A DNA stretch of 64,000 bases, from assembly GCF_030929595.1 (NCBI RefSeq), contig NZ_JAVFVR010000003.1:310001-374000 (forward strand), read 5' to 3'. Shown piece after piece: positions 51,155-60,180 of the stretch (position 1 is its first letter; each line of letters starts with the position of its first letter). The notes under the pieces are model-generated. The model was not told where the DNA came from. It did no database searches and saw only the letters and a list, made by a program, of their open reading frames with translations. The DNA comes from Flavobacterium sp. LHD-85 (lineage in GTDB: Bacteria; Bacteroidota; Bacteroidia; Flavobacteriales; Flavobacteriaceae). A program made the translations under genes and the position numbers.

Positions 51155-51553
51155 CTATTGTGGGAAAACGTATGGTGTAAGAGGTAATACAATTATTCCA
51201 TCACTATTTGCTGTTGCAGTTAATTCGTTTTCCAATTTTCCTCCAATATAAATTTTTCCAGTCAATGTTTGTCCAGGAGTTCCACCATATCCACTTGCGC
51301 TTAATGATGCGCCAATAGATTTTGCATCAGCAGTAAATTCTTTAGTCCAAGGAAGTTTAGTAATGTCTTCGTTCAGGGCATTTCCTCCTTTTTCAAAATA
51401 AGTAGTAGAAAGTGTTCCTGTGTAATTTCCAGTTATTTCATATTTAACGTCTCTCGAGTTGCTTCCGCCTTTATCGTCATTATCGCTGCTGCAAGAAACT
51501 GCTGTAAAAGCAAGAGTCATTACAATTGCTAAGGTTTTCAAAATTGATTTCAT
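51155..51553 (-). CDS. MmpS-like lipoprotein
   Basis: 132 residues. The signal peptide ends in a lipobox (FTAVSC, Cys21) followed by a Ser/Asp-rich linker. The mature part resembles the small beta-sandwich of MmpS proteins: VKYEITGNYTGTLSTTY, the LPWTKEFTA segment, SASGYGGTPGQTLTGKIYIGGKLENEL. MmpS proteins assist MmpL lipid exporters in actinobacteria. The only MMPL-like exporter here is at 26091-28457, far away, so a partnership is speculative. It is monocistronic. Confidence 0.72.
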   Translation of the reverse strand: MKSILKTLAIVMTLAFTAVSCSSDNDDKGGSNSRDVKYEITGNYTGTLSTTYFEKGGNALNEDITKLPWTKEFTADAKSIGASLSASGYGGTPGQTLTGKIYIGGKLENELTATANSDGIIVLPLTPYVFPQ

Positions 51554-51675
51554 AATATATCCTTTAATTAATAATCTGATTCATAACAAAATTAGACCCT
51601 TACTTACGGGGTGGCAATACCTGATAAAATGTATTTTTTATTACCTGATATCAGGTAAAAGCAAGTAATTTCTTT

Positions 51676-51704
51676 TTGAAAGTCATTAAGCTTTAATAAC
51701 TTTG
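51676..51704 (+). promoter_or_regulatory. Flavobacterial promoter of the TPR histidine kinase
   Basis: TTG (51676-51678), 18 bases, then TAACTTTG (51697-51704) match the consensus exactly. The ATG at 51721 gives a very short leader of about 10 bases. Confidence 0.65.
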
Positions 51705-51720
51705 AGTAAATGCCACATTT

Positions 51721-53733
51721 ATGAAGAAAATCTACGCCTTTTTATTTTTTTTGTTTTTCACTGCAATTTCCAATTCACAAGTAATTCTTTCATTAGATGA
51801 TGATACTGTTTACATTGACAGTATTGTTAAAATCGCAAAAAACACAAAATCCGATAGTGTCAAAAGTTTGAATAGTTTCAGGTTATCAAAACTATTTTTG
51901 ATGGTGCAGGATGCAAAAAAATCCAAAGAATATTTGGAGCAGGCAAATAAACTTAAAGTCAAATTTCCTTTTCTAAAAGACGCTTCTGTTTTTTATAATG
52001 CCTACAGTTTTATAGAAAAAGGCGATTTGGAAGGTTTTGAAAAAGCTTTGCTGGAAGCTAATTCCAAACTTAAAAAATACAGAAATAAAGAAGCCTATAA
52101 ACTTCGTGCTGTAATACTTCAGAATTATGGCATTATGCAGCAGCGCAAGAATAATGAAAACGCTTATATGAAATTGCTGGTAAATGAAGCCATTCCAATT
52201 GCTAAGAAAAGTGGCGATTATGAATTAATCAGCGCCTTAAATAAAGCCGTCGCGATTATTTTCATGAATAATGATGAACGCGAAAAAGCAGCAGAATATC
52301 TGGATCAAGCGCAAAAATATATCGAGAGCGCTACCAAAAAATCTGCAACTTTAGCAGAGTCTAAAATGGAAACCTATATTATAAATGCAGAGAATTTAGT
52401 AGAGCTGAAGCATTTTTACGACGCTAAAGAAATTTTAGATAAAGCTTATGCGACTTTAGAAAAATACCCAGAATCCAACTTAAACGATTCTTATTTTTAT
52501 TCGGAGGGACTTTATTATTCTAAACAGAATAAACATAATGAAGCGTTAGTGAGTTTTGAAAAAGGAATCAAATCAGCAGAAAGCCATCAGAATGCAATTG
52601 CAGTAAATAGATTGAAATTTGCCGAATATGAAGTGCTTTTTAAATTGAAAAATTATGATAAAGCCAAAAGCAATTTAGAATTTCTAATCGCAAAAACGCC
52701 TTTTATTGTAGATAAAAAGAATTACTATAAAGAGCTGTCTAAAGTTTATAATGCGACTAAAGAATATCCGAAAGCGTATTATTATTCGAATAAATACAAT
52801 GTCATAAACGACAGTCTTAACGATGCTAAACTGAAAAGCGAAATTGTAGAGCTTGAAGCAAAATATAAAAAAGCGGAAAGTGAAAAGAAAATTGGCTTGC
52901 TGCAATCTGAAAATGAAAAAGCGGTTTTGCAGGTCAACAATAACCGTTTGAATATGATGCTTTTTGCGGTGCTTTCGTTTGTTCTGTTTTTGACGGTTTT
53001 GTTTTTGTGGAGCTGGAATAATTATCAGAAAAAGATAAGTTTCCAAAAAGAAGTCAATCATAAACAAGAACTTGAAGCATTAGAGAACCAGCAAAAATTA
53101 TCGGTTTCAAATGCTTTGATTGAAGGAGAAGAAATAGAACGTAAAAGAATTGCCAGAGATTTGCACGACGGACTCGGGAGTATGCTTTCAGGACTTAAGA
53201 TGCATTTGAATCTTGCCGATCGTGAGAATAAAGAAAACGCACCCAATATTAATGGTCTATTGAATGATTCGATCAAAGAGCTGCGCAATATTTCTCAGAA
53301 TTTAATGCCCGAAAGTTTAATGAAACTTGGACTTGAACATGCGCTTAGAGATTTATGCGCTTCGCATTCAACAGCCGAAACAACAATTGAATTTCAGTAT
53401 TTGATTAAAAAAACGACTTTGCCACAGCATTTTAAAATAATGATTTTCAGAATCATTCAAGAACTTCTGAATAATTCTCTGAAATATGCCAAAGCATCGC
53501 AGATTTTGGTTTCTTGTTCGCAGAACAAAGATGTGTTTTTTATTACTGTAGAAGATAACGGAATTGGTTTTAATGTAGAATATGCAGAAAAAAGAGATGG
53601 AATGGGCTTGCGAAATATCAAAAATCGTGTGGCTTTCTTAAACGGAAAATTAGAAATTGATTCTGTTCTGGATAAAGGAACTTCAACTTATATTGAATTA
53701 AAATATAACCCAAATCATGATTATGAAGTATAA
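51721..53733 (+). CDS. Sensor histidine kinase with TPR sensory region
   Basis: 670 residues. A signal peptide (MKKIYAFLFFLFFTAISNS) is followed by a TPR-like periplasmic region (about 20-405), a coiled coil (VELEAKYKKAESEKKIGLLQ) and a membrane helix (about 410-432). The kinase part is of the HisKA_3 type: ERKRIARDLHDGLGSMLSGL with phospho-acceptor His482, then NNSLKYAKA, DNGIGFN and GMGLRNIKNR for ATP. HisKA_3 kinases pair with NarL/LuxR regulators, as here with the overlapping gene downstream. Confidence 0.93.
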   Translation: MKKIYAFLFFLFFTAISNSQVILSLDDDTVYIDSIVKIAKNTKSDSVKSLNSFRLSKLFLMVQDAKKSKEYLEQANKLKVKFPFLKDASVFYNAYSFIEKGDLEGFEKALLEANSKLKKYRNKEAYKLRAVILQNYGIMQQRKNNENAYMKLLVNEAIPIAKKSGDYELISALNKAVAIIFMNNDEREKAAEYLDQAQKYIESATKKSATLAESKMETYIINAENLVELKHFYDAKEILDKAYATLEKYPESNLNDSYFYSEGLYYSKQNKHNEALVSFEKGIKSAESHQNAIAVNRLKFAEYEVLFKLKNYDKAKSNLEFLIAKTPFIVDKKNYYKELSKVYNATKEYPKAYYYSNKYNVINDSLNDAKLKSEIVELEAKYKKAESEKKIGLLQSENEKAVLQVNNNRLNMMLFAVLSFVLFLTVLFLWSWNNYQKKISFQKEVNHKQELEALENQQKLSVSNALIEGEEIERKRIARDLHDGLGSMLSGLKMHLNLADRENKENAPNINGLLNDSIKELRNISQNLMPESLMKLGLEHALRDLCASHSTAETTIEFQYLIKKTTLPQHFKIMIFRIIQELLNNSLKYAKASQILVSCSQNKDVFFITVEDNGIGFNVEYAEKRDGMGLRNIKNRVAFLNGKLEIDSVLDKGTSTYIELKYNPNHDYEV

Positions 53734-54352
53734 AACGGTAATAGTAGATGATCATCCGATTGTGATTTCTGGAATTTCAGGTTTGCTTTCGGATTTAGAT
53801 AATATAGAAATTGTAGAAAAATTTGAATCGGGAATTGCGCTTTTAGATTATATAGAAGACAATAAAGTCGATTTGATTTTAATGGATATTTTCTTGCCCG
53901 TAATAAATGGAGTTGATCTGTGTAAAACTATCAAACAGAAGCATCCAAAAATGGTGATTTTGGGTATGAGCAGCCAATCTGAAAGAAGTTTGGTAATGCA
54001 GTTTATTCAGAATGGAGGAAATGGATATATTCTTAAAAATGCTTCTTTTGATGAGTTTAAAGAATGTATTTACAAAGCTATTGATGGTGAAATTGTTTTT
54101 AGCGAAGAAGTGAAAACAATCATTAGTCAGCCCTTGTCTGAAGATTTGGAAAGAATTCCGGGTTTGAGCCGAAGAGAACGTGATATTGCTTTATTGCTTT
54201 CGCAAGGAAAATCGACTCAGGAAATAGCCGACGATTTATTTTTGAGTTTTCTAACCGTTCAAACACACCGACGCAATATTCTTCAGAAATACAAAATGAA
54301 AAATGTGGCAGAATTAATCGCCTTTTTGCTTAAAAACAACATGTTGAATTAA
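53717..54352 (+). CDS. LuxR/NarL-family response regulator
   Basis: 211 residues. The ATG at 53717 overlaps the kinase gene by 17 bases; a second ATG two codons later is an equally good start. The receiver has the acidic pair VDDHP, phospho-Asp57 in LMDIFLPVING, and the Lys in NGYILKNASFDE. The C-terminal LuxR helix-turn-helix reads LSRRERDIALLLSQGKSTQE and HRRNILQKYKMKN. It forms a two-component pair with the TPR kinase. Target genes are unknown. Confidence 0.94.
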   Translation: MIMKYKTVIVDDHPIVISGISGLLSDLDNIEIVEKFESGIALLDYIEDNKVDLILMDIFLPVINGVDLCKTIKQKHPKMVILGMSSQSERSLVMQFIQNGGNGYILKNASFDEFKECIYKAIDGEIVFSEEVKTIISQPLSEDLERIPGLSRRERDIALLLSQGKSTQEIADDLFLSFLTVQTHRRNILQKYKMKNVAELIAFLLKNNMLN

Positions 54353-54454
54353 GTCAAAAATGGTAAAAAAATGTCAAAATGGCATTTTGTTAAAATGGTT
54401 CGCAATTTGCAGTTTGTTTTGTAAATTTAAAAATCAATCTAAAAGACAGAAAAA

Positions 54455-55141
54455 ATGGGATCAGGATATTTAATTATTGCTGGAGCTATCATGTTGTTCA
54501 GCTGGCTAGTAAGCTCACAGCTGAAAAGTAAATTTGAATTGTATTCGAAATTGCAATTGAGAAACGGAATGAGCGGAAGAGAAATTGCTGAAAAAATGCT
54601 TGCCGATAACGGAATTACAGATGTTCGTGTTATTTCAACGCCAGGCCAGTTAACAGATCATTATAATCCTTCAGATAAAACAGTAAATTTAAGTGAAGCG
54701 GTATATAATCACCGTAATGCAGCCGCAGCTGCAGTTGCGGCACACGAATGCGGCCACGCAGTTCAACATGCAATTGGTTACGAATGGCTGACTATGCGTT
54801 CTAAGTTGGTGCCGATTGTAAGTGTTGCTTCAAATTTTGTGCAATGGATCTTACTTGCAGGAATTCTAATGATCAAAGTTTTCCCAGGATTGCTATTGGT
54901 CGGAATTGTTATTTTTGCCGCAACAACTTTGTTTTCGATTATTACGCTTCCGGTAGAATATGATGCTAGTAACCGTGCTTTGGCTTGGTTAGAAAATAAA
55001 CATATGCTTACGCAAGAAGAACAAGCAGGAGCAAAAGACGCTTTAAAATGGGCGGCAAGAACTTATTTAGTAGCAGCAATTGGTTCTATTGCAACGTTGC
55101 TGTACTATATATCGATTTATTCTGGAAGCAGAAGGAACTAA
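54455..55141 (+). CDS. Membrane zinc metallopeptidase (YugP-like)
   Basis: 228 residues with about four membrane helices (about 3-20, 123-145, 148-168 and 204-222). The zinc motif HExxH is in AAAAVAAHECGHAVQHAIGYEW, and LPVEYDASNRALAWL carries the expected downstream region. The domain between the first helix and HExxH (ITDVRVISTPGQLTDHYNPS) is typical of the YugP family. The active site probably faces the membrane or cytoplasm. It is unlinked to its neighbours. Confidence 0.92.
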   Translation: MGSGYLIIAGAIMLFSWLVSSQLKSKFELYSKLQLRNGMSGREIAEKMLADNGITDVRVISTPGQLTDHYNPSDKTVNLSEAVYNHRNAAAAAVAAHECGHAVQHAIGYEWLTMRSKLVPIVSVASNFVQWILLAGILMIKVFPGLLLVGIVIFAATTLFSIITLPVEYDASNRALAWLENKHMLTQEEQAGAKDALKWAARTYLVAAIGSIATLLYYISIYSGSRRN

Positions 55142-55182
55142 TTTGATAATTGAGATAATTAGTCAATTAGATAATTTATAGC

Positions 55183-55215
55183 AAACCCGACAGGTTTTAA
55201 AAACCTGTCGGGTTT
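55183..55215. repeat. AAACCCGACAGGTTT palindrome, copy 4
   Basis: 15-bp inverted arms separated by three bases, 42 bases past the metallopeptidase stop. Its position downstream of a gene again suggests terminator use. Confidence 0.85.
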
Positions 55216-55233
55216 TGTGTTTTATGAAGTTAG

Positions 55234-55296
55234 TCAAGCTGAGCGGAGTCGAAGCCCTTATAGGTAATTAAGTCTTTCGACTTCGCTAAAGGTGAC
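55234..55296. repeat. CTTCGACTTCGCTCAG family, two arms
   Basis: CAAGCTGAGCGGAGTCGAAG (55234-55253) and an opposite-orientation copy, CTTTCGACTTCGCTAAAGGT plus GAC (55274-55296), mirror the arrangement at 1889-1950. They lie between the metallopeptidase and the Lrp-like gene. Confidence 0.75.
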
Positions 55297-55343
55297 AGCT
55301 CGAGTGAAATTATCTAATTTTCAAATTGGCACATTATCTAATT

Positions 55344-55814
55344 CTAAAGCTGTATCTGTCTATCAATCTGCTGATCTAGCGAGATAAAAGTCTCTGTTCT
55401 TGAAACCCCTTCAATAGCTTGGATTTTGTTGTTTAAAAGTTGCATTAAATGCTCGTTATCGCGACAGATAATTTTAATCAAGACCGACCAGTTTCCTGTT
55501 GTATAGTGGCATTCTAAAACTTCTGGGATTTTGCGGAGTTCTTTTACGGCTTCGGAGTTTCTCGAAGCTTTGTCCAGATAAACACCAACAAATGCCATTG
55601 TATTATAACCAAGAACTTTTGGATTTACAGTAAACTTAGATCCAGAAATAACACCAGATTGTTCTAGTTTTTTTAATCTCTGGTGAATGGCTGCTCCTGA
55701 GATTCCTATTTTATTAGCGATTTGTAAGATTGGTTTTCGGGCATCGTCCATAAGATAGCGAAGGATTTCTTTGTCGATTCCGTCAATTTCAATTAAAAGG
55801 GAGTTGATTTTCAT
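55344..55814 (-). CDS. Lrp/AsnC-family transcriptional regulator
   Basis: 156 residues. The N-terminal helix-turn-helix is EIDGIDKEILRYLMDDARKPILQIANKIGISGAAIHQRLKKLE, followed by the RAM ligand-binding domain (VNPKVLGYNTMAFVGVYLD, VLECHYTTGNWSVLIKI, GVSRTETFISL). Members sense amino acids and form oligomers. The gene stands alone between the metallopeptidase and hemD. The ligand is unknown. Confidence 0.95.
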   Translation of the reverse strand: MKINSLLIEIDGIDKEILRYLMDDARKPILQIANKIGISGAAIHQRLKKLEQSGVISGSKFTVNPKVLGYNTMAFVGVYLDKASRNSEAVKELRKIPEVLECHYTTGNWSVLIKIICRDNEHLMQLLNNKIQAIEGVSRTETFISLDQQIDRQIQL

Positions 55815-55950
55815 AACTTACAATTTGAAACTATTTTTTGTGATTTGGGTTGTCAATAGAAATCAAATGTAGTTAAAATGAAGGAAAAATAAAATTCCAT
55901 TTTTTTTAAATTCTAAAATCTAAATTCCAAATCTAAAATTTCAAACATAA

Positions 55951-55970
55951 CCCGTGGTTTCAACCACGGG
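55951..55970. repeat. CCCGTGGTT palindrome
   Basis: CCCGTGGTT-TC-AACCACGGG is a perfect 9-bp palindrome followed by AAACGTATCG. The same core occurs twice inside the element at 41484-41835 (with the flanking word ACGTTT), so it is a dispersed repeat, here between the Lrp-like gene and hemD. Confidence 0.75.
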
Positions 55971-56066
55971 AAACGTATCGAATAAATCTTAAAAAAGAAA
56001 AATTCCAAATTTCAAGCGGTTAACTTGGAATTTGGAATTTTAAAAATTGTATATTTTATAAAAAGG

Positions 56067-56816
56067 TTATTTTCCTTTGTTGGCTTCTGCTACGTATTTC
56101 TCTAGAGCCATTGTCATAGAAGGCGTTTCAGGAGTTGGAGCAAGAATATCAATTCTTAAACCATGATCTAAAGCTTCTTTTTGCGTTGTGCTTCCGAATA
56201 CGGCGATTCTGGTATTGTTTTGTTTAAAATCTGGGAAATTCTTAAACAATGATTTAATTCCTGTCGGACTGAAAAAAGCTAATACATCATAATAAACATC
56301 AGCTAAATCAGATAAATCACTCATTACAGTTCTGTAGAAAATTGCTTGTGCCCAATCTACTTTTAGACTGTTTAATGTAACAGGAGCATCTGCATTTAAT
56401 TGGTCAGATGCAGGAAGCAAAAACTTCTCGTCTTTGTACTTCTTAATTAGCGGAGATAAATCTGCAAAATCTTTTGCTCCAACGTAAATTTTACGTTTTC
56501 TGTACACAACATACTTTTGAAGGTAGAACGCAACAGCCTCAGATTGACAAAAATACTTCAATCCTTCAGGAACTTTGTAACGCATTTCATCAGCCACTCT
56601 AAAAAAATGATCTACAGCATTTCGACTTGTTAAAATGATCGCAGTGTAATGATTAAGATCGATTTTTTGTAATCGAATCTCTTTTGCGCTAACCCCTTCT
56701 ACATGAATAAATGGTCTGAAATCAATTTTTATTTTGTGTTTTTGTTGGAGCTCAAAGTAAGGAGAATTCTCCACTTTAGGTTCAGGCTGTGACACCAAAA
56801 TTGTTTTCACTTTCAT
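56067..56816 (-). CDS. hemD: Uroporphyrinogen-III synthase
   Basis: 249 residues from the ATG at 56816 (MKVKTILVSQPEPKVENSPY); the 13-residue extension to 56855 overlaps the DUF4271 gene and was rejected. The HemD fold is seen in ILTSRNAVDHFFRVADEMR, GLKYFCQSEAVAFYLQKYV and DVLAFFSPTGIKSLFKN. It cyclises hydroxymethylbilane to uroporphyrinogen III for haem synthesis. HemD sequences are poorly conserved, so function rests on these segments and the usual DUF4271 neighbour. Other haem genes are absent here. Confidence 0.85.
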   Translation of the reverse strand: MKVKTILVSQPEPKVENSPYFELQQKHKIKIDFRPFIHVEGVSAKEIRLQKIDLNHYTAIILTSRNAVDHFFRVADEMRYKVPEGLKYFCQSEAVAFYLQKYVVYRKRKIYVGAKDFADLSPLIKKYKDEKFLLPASDQLNADAPVTLNSLKVDWAQAIFYRTVMSDLSDLADVYYDVLAFFSPTGIKSLFKNFPDFKQNNTRIAVFGSTTQKEALDHGLRIDILAPTPETPSMTMALEKYVAEANKGK

Positions 56817-56830
56817 ATTATAAATATTTA

Positions 56831-57499
56831 CTAAGCACTCCCTTTTGTTAACCAATAATAGAGAAAATAATAAGGGGCTATTTCAAGAGCGCAAAGATAC
56901 AAAATAAAATAAAATAACTTACCGATTATTACGTTTTGATACGTTTTAATTGAAATAAAGTAAGAGTATACGCTAATACACAGCGAAATACCAATGATTG
57001 CTAGCGGAATAATCTGCGGAATATTGTTGTAATAGAACAAAACAGCATTGATTGGAAGGATTAAAACGCCTATATAGGTTCTGTACGTTACCTTTTGTAA
57101 GTTAAATAGTTCTACAAAATCGTCAATATTGAATGAAGCGGCTACAATTTTTTCGATTAAATACTTTCCTAAAATGAAATAAAGTAAAAAAGTAGCAATG
57201 CGAATAAACAAAAGCCAATCGGTTTTTGAAGCATAACCAAAAATATTCATCGTAAGCAGAATAAAAAAGGCAAACGATACAATCTGCACAAAAAATAAAC
57301 CAACCGTAAAGCTGTTTTTCATGTGGCTGTTGTCCCGATAAATTTTGGCGTATTTATCAGAAAAAATAAGTTTACTAAATTCACTAAATCTTGTTTCGTA
57401 AGCCGATTTCGTCATGGCAACAACGGCAAAGGTCAGCACAAATAAAAGTGTTGCCCAGTCTTTGTTTTCAAGAATCCGAGGGTGTAATTGTTCAATCAT
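56831..57499 (-). CDS. DUF4271 membrane protein
   Basis: 222 residues, about six membrane helices (about 17-34, 70-90, 98-118, 143-160, 166-186 and 195-213). RLILENKDWATLLFV-like N-terminus (HPRILENKDWATLLF) and ETRFSEFSKLIFSDKYAKIYRD are characteristic of DUF4271. It lies 14 bases before hemD on the same strand, a pairing conserved in Bacteroidota, so a haem- or envelope-related function is possible but unproven. Confidence 0.88.
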   Translation of the reverse strand: MIEQLHPRILENKDWATLLFVLTFAVVAMTKSAYETRFSEFSKLIFSDKYAKIYRDNSHMKNSFTVGLFFVQIVSFAFFILLTMNIFGYASKTDWLLFIRIATFLLYFILGKYLIEKIVAASFNIDDFVELFNLQKVTYRTYIGVLILPINAVLFYYNNIPQIIPLAIIGISLCISVYSYFISIKTYQNVIIGKLFYFILYLCALEIAPYYFLYYWLTKGSA

Positions 57500-57576
57500 A
57501 GCCTTGCAAAATTAGTAATTTTTTGATGCAATACTTTTATTATATATTTATTATGAATCAAATGCTATAAAAAGTT

Positions 57577-57584
57577 TACTTTTG
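57577..57584 (+). promoter_or_regulatory. Candidate -7 element of the sugar-transferase/pyrC operon
   Basis: TACTTTTG matches TAnnTTTG and lies 21 bases before the start codon at 57606. A TTG at the expected -33 distance was not seen. Confidence 0.5.
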
Positions 57585-57605
57585 CGGTGAAATTACCGAG
57601 AAAAA

Positions 57606-58331
57606 ATGAATGATAGTATTGTCATAATTCCCACTTATAACGAAATTGAAAACATAGAAAGTATAGTTAGAGCTGTACTTTCGCAGCATAAATCTTTTCA
57701 TCTGCTGATTATCGATGATAATTCTCCTGATCATACGGCAAAAAAAGTAATTGCATTACAGGAAGAATATCCGGGGAAACTTTTTTTAGAGCAGAGAACA
57801 AAAAAATCAGGATTAGGAACCGCTTATGTTCATGGCTTTAAATGGGCTTTGGAGCGCGACTATCAATTTATTTTTGAGATGGATGCCGATTTTTCGCATA
57901 ATCCAAATGATTTAGAAAAATTATACGATGCCTGCCACTTTGGTGGAGCAGATTTAGCAATTGGTTCTCGTTATGTAAAAGGAGTGAATGTGGTGAACTG
58001 GCCATTAAGCCGAGTTCTGATGTCTTATTTTGCTTCTGTTTATGTAAAATTTATCACCGGAATGAAAATTCATGATGCGACTGCAGGTTTTGTATGTTAC
58101 AAAAGAGAAGTTCTGGAGAAAATCAATTTAAATAAAATAAAATTTGTCGGATACGCGTTTCAAATTGAAATGAAGTACAGAACGTATTGTGCCAAATTTC
58201 AAATTACCGAAGTCCCAATTATTTTTACAGACAGAACAAAAGGAGTTTCTAAGATGAGCAATGCTATTATTAAAGAAGCTATTCTTGGAGTGATTTCGCT
58301 TAGATTAAGAAAATTAGTCAATTCATTATAA
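57606..58331 (+). CDS. Polyprenol monophosphomannose synthase-like GT2
   Basis: 241 residues, a GT2 glycosyltransferase of the dolichyl/polyprenyl-phosphate mannosyltransferase type. The core is IIPTYNEIENIESIVRAVLS, LLIIDDNSPDHTAKK, EMDADFSHNPNDLEKLYD (DAD motif) and SRYVKGVNVVNWPLSR, ending in KGVSKMSNAIIKEA. No C-terminal membrane region is present, so it is the soluble DPM1-type. It transfers a hexose from a nucleotide sugar to polyprenyl phosphate. The gene is 10 bases from pyrC and probably co-transcribed. Confidence 0.92.
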   Translation: MNDSIVIIPTYNEIENIESIVRAVLSQHKSFHLLIIDDNSPDHTAKKVIALQEEYPGKLFLEQRTKKSGLGTAYVHGFKWALERDYQFIFEMDADFSHNPNDLEKLYDACHFGGADLAIGSRYVKGVNVVNWPLSRVLMSYFASVYVKFITGMKIHDATAGFVCYKREVLEKINLNKIKFVGYAFQIEMKYRTYCAKFQITEVPIIFTDRTKGVSKMSNAIIKEAILGVISLRLRKLVNSL

Positions 58332-58341
58332 ACCAACCGAA

Positions 58342-59682
58342 ATGAACAGGATTTTAATAAAAAATGCCAAAATTGTAAACGAAGGGACAATTTTTGAAGG
58401 TGATGTTTTAATTGAAAACGATTTGATTGTTGAAATTGCAGACAGCATTTCATTAAAAACTTCAGATTGTATCGTAATTGATGCTGAAGGAAATTATTTA
58501 ATGCCTGGCGCAATAGACGATCAAGTGCATTTTAGAGAACCAGGATTAACGCACAAAGGCGATATCGAATCAGAATCTCGTGCTGCTGTTGCAGGCGGAA
58601 TTACTTCTTTTATCGAACAGCCTAATACAGTTCCGAATGCGGTTACTCAGGAAATTTTAGAAGATAAATACCAAATTGCGTCAAAAAGTTCATTTGCGAA
58701 TTATTCGTTTATGATGGGCGCAACAAACGATAATTTGGAAGAAGTTTTGAAAACGAATCCAAAGAATGTTGCTGGAATCAAGATTTTCTTAGGTTCATCT
58801 ACAGGAAATATGCTGGTGGATAATGAGGCTGTTTTAGAAAAAATATTCTCAAGTACGCCAATGTTAATTGCAGTTCATTGCGAAGATGAAACTACAATTA
58901 AAAATAATCTTGCAGCTTTTAAGGAGCAATATGGAGACGATGTTCCGGTTACGGCGCACAATTTAATTAGAAGCGCTGAAGCTTGTTATATTTCTTCTTC
59001 AAAAGCAGTGGCTTTGGCAAAAAAAACTGGAGCAAGATTGCATATTTTCCATCTTTCGACTGCGAAAGAAATGGAATTGTTTACGAATAAGATTCCGTTG
59101 GAAGAGAAAAAAATCACTGCTGAGGTTTGTGTACACCACCTTTGGTTTACAGATGAAGATTACAAAACAAAAGGGAATTTCATTAAATGGAATCCTGCGG
59201 TTAAAACAGCTGAAGATCGTGCAGAGCTTTGGAAAGCTTTAAATGATGGAAGAATTGACGTTATTGCAACAGATCACGCGCCGCATACTAAAGAAGAAAA
59301 ACAGCAATCTTATTTGAATGCACCTTCTGGAGGTCCGTTGGTACAGCACGCTGTTGTGGCGATGTTTGAAGCGCATCATCAAGGAAAAATTAGTGTGGAG
59401 AAAATTGTGGAGAAAATGTGCCACAATCCAGCTAAGCTTTTCAAAATAGAAAAAAGAGGTTTTATCAGAGAAGGCTACCACGCCGATTTAGTTATCGTAA
59501 ATCCGAGTTTGCCTTGGAATGTGAAGCCAGAAAATATTTTATACAAATGCGGATGGTCTCCGTTTGAAGGTTATACTTTCAAATCTAGAATTACGCATAC
59601 TTTTGTAAACGGAGAATTGGTTTACAATAATTTCAAAGTGAAAGATACCAGAGCGGGTAAAAGATTATTGTTTGACAGATAA
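58342..59682 (+). CDS. pyrC: Dihydroorotase
   Basis: 446 residues. The amidohydrolase metal site is seen in MPGAIDDQVHFREPGLTHKGD (HxH with the characteristic FRE), the carboxylated Lys of GIKIFLGSSTGNML, AVHCEDE, LHIFHLSTAKEM, and ATDHAPHTKEEKQQS. The length and motifs fit the DHOase/allantoinase type; next to pyrimidine context, dihydroorotase is the better call, and allantoinase the alternative. It reversibly cyclises carbamoyl-aspartate to dihydroorotate in the cytoplasm. DUF4296 follows 9 bases later. Confidence 0.9.
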   Translation: MNRILIKNAKIVNEGTIFEGDVLIENDLIVEIADSISLKTSDCIVIDAEGNYLMPGAIDDQVHFREPGLTHKGDIESESRAAVAGGITSFIEQPNTVPNAVTQEILEDKYQIASKSSFANYSFMMGATNDNLEEVLKTNPKNVAGIKIFLGSSTGNMLVDNEAVLEKIFSSTPMLIAVHCEDETTIKNNLAAFKEQYGDDVPVTAHNLIRSAEACYISSSKAVALAKKTGARLHIFHLSTAKEMELFTNKIPLEEKKITAEVCVHHLWFTDEDYKTKGNFIKWNPAVKTAEDRAELWKALNDGRIDVIATDHAPHTKEEKQQSYLNAPSGGPLVQHAVVAMFEAHHQGKISVEKIVEKMCHNPAKLFKIEKRGFIREGYHADLVIVNPSLPWNVKPENILYKCGWSPFEGYTFKSRITHTFVNGELVYNNFKVKDTRAGKRLLFDR

Positions 59683-59691
59683 AAAATAAAA

Positions 59692-60180
59692 ATGAAAAAT
59701 TTTATAGTCATAATATTGGTTTTGTTTCTTTCTGTAAGCTGTAAAAAAGAGGTCGTAAAACAGCCGACAAAGCTTATTGAGAAAGATAAAATGATTGATA
59801 TTATGTATGATTTGTCTATTTTAGAAGCAATGAGGTATCAGAAACCATTGTCTTTGGATTCGATAGAAAATGATCCGAAAAAGTTTATTTTTAAAAAGTA
59901 TAAAGTAGACAGTCTTCAATTTGCACAGAACAATATGTATTATGCTTCTGATTACGATAGTTATAAAGACATGTTTGATGAGGTAAATAAAAGAATTGAA
60001 GTAAATCAAAGGGCTGCAGATTCGTTAGCTAAAATAGATGAAAAAAAAGCCACAAAAGAGAATAAAAATAAGCCTAAAGAATTAAAAGAGGTTTCGAAAG
60101 ATTCAGTTCAAACAAGAATTCCGAAAGTTAACATTGATTCAATTAGAATGGCGCAAAGAAAGCACAGAAGAGATTTATAA
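59692..60180 (+). CDS. DUF4296 lipoprotein
   Basis: 162 residues. The signal peptide ends in a lipobox (LFLSVSC, Cys17). The body has LIEKDKMIDIMYDLSILEAM and FIFKKYKVDSLQFAQNNMYYASDYDSYKDMFDEVNKRI, the DUF4296 pattern, followed by a Lys/Glu-rich low-complexity tail (RIPKVNIDSIRMAQRKHRRDL). It is the last gene of the GT2-pyrC-DUF4296 operon, and its 3' end overlaps the convergent epimerase gene by 6 bases. Function unknown. Confidence 0.88.
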   Translation: MKNFIVIILVLFLSVSCKKEVVKQPTKLIEKDKMIDIMYDLSILEAMRYQKPLSLDSIENDPKKFIFKKYKVDSLQFAQNNMYYASDYDSYKDMFDEVNKRIEVNQRAADSLAKIDEKKATKENKNKPKELKEVSKDSVQTRIPKVNIDSIRMAQRKHRRDL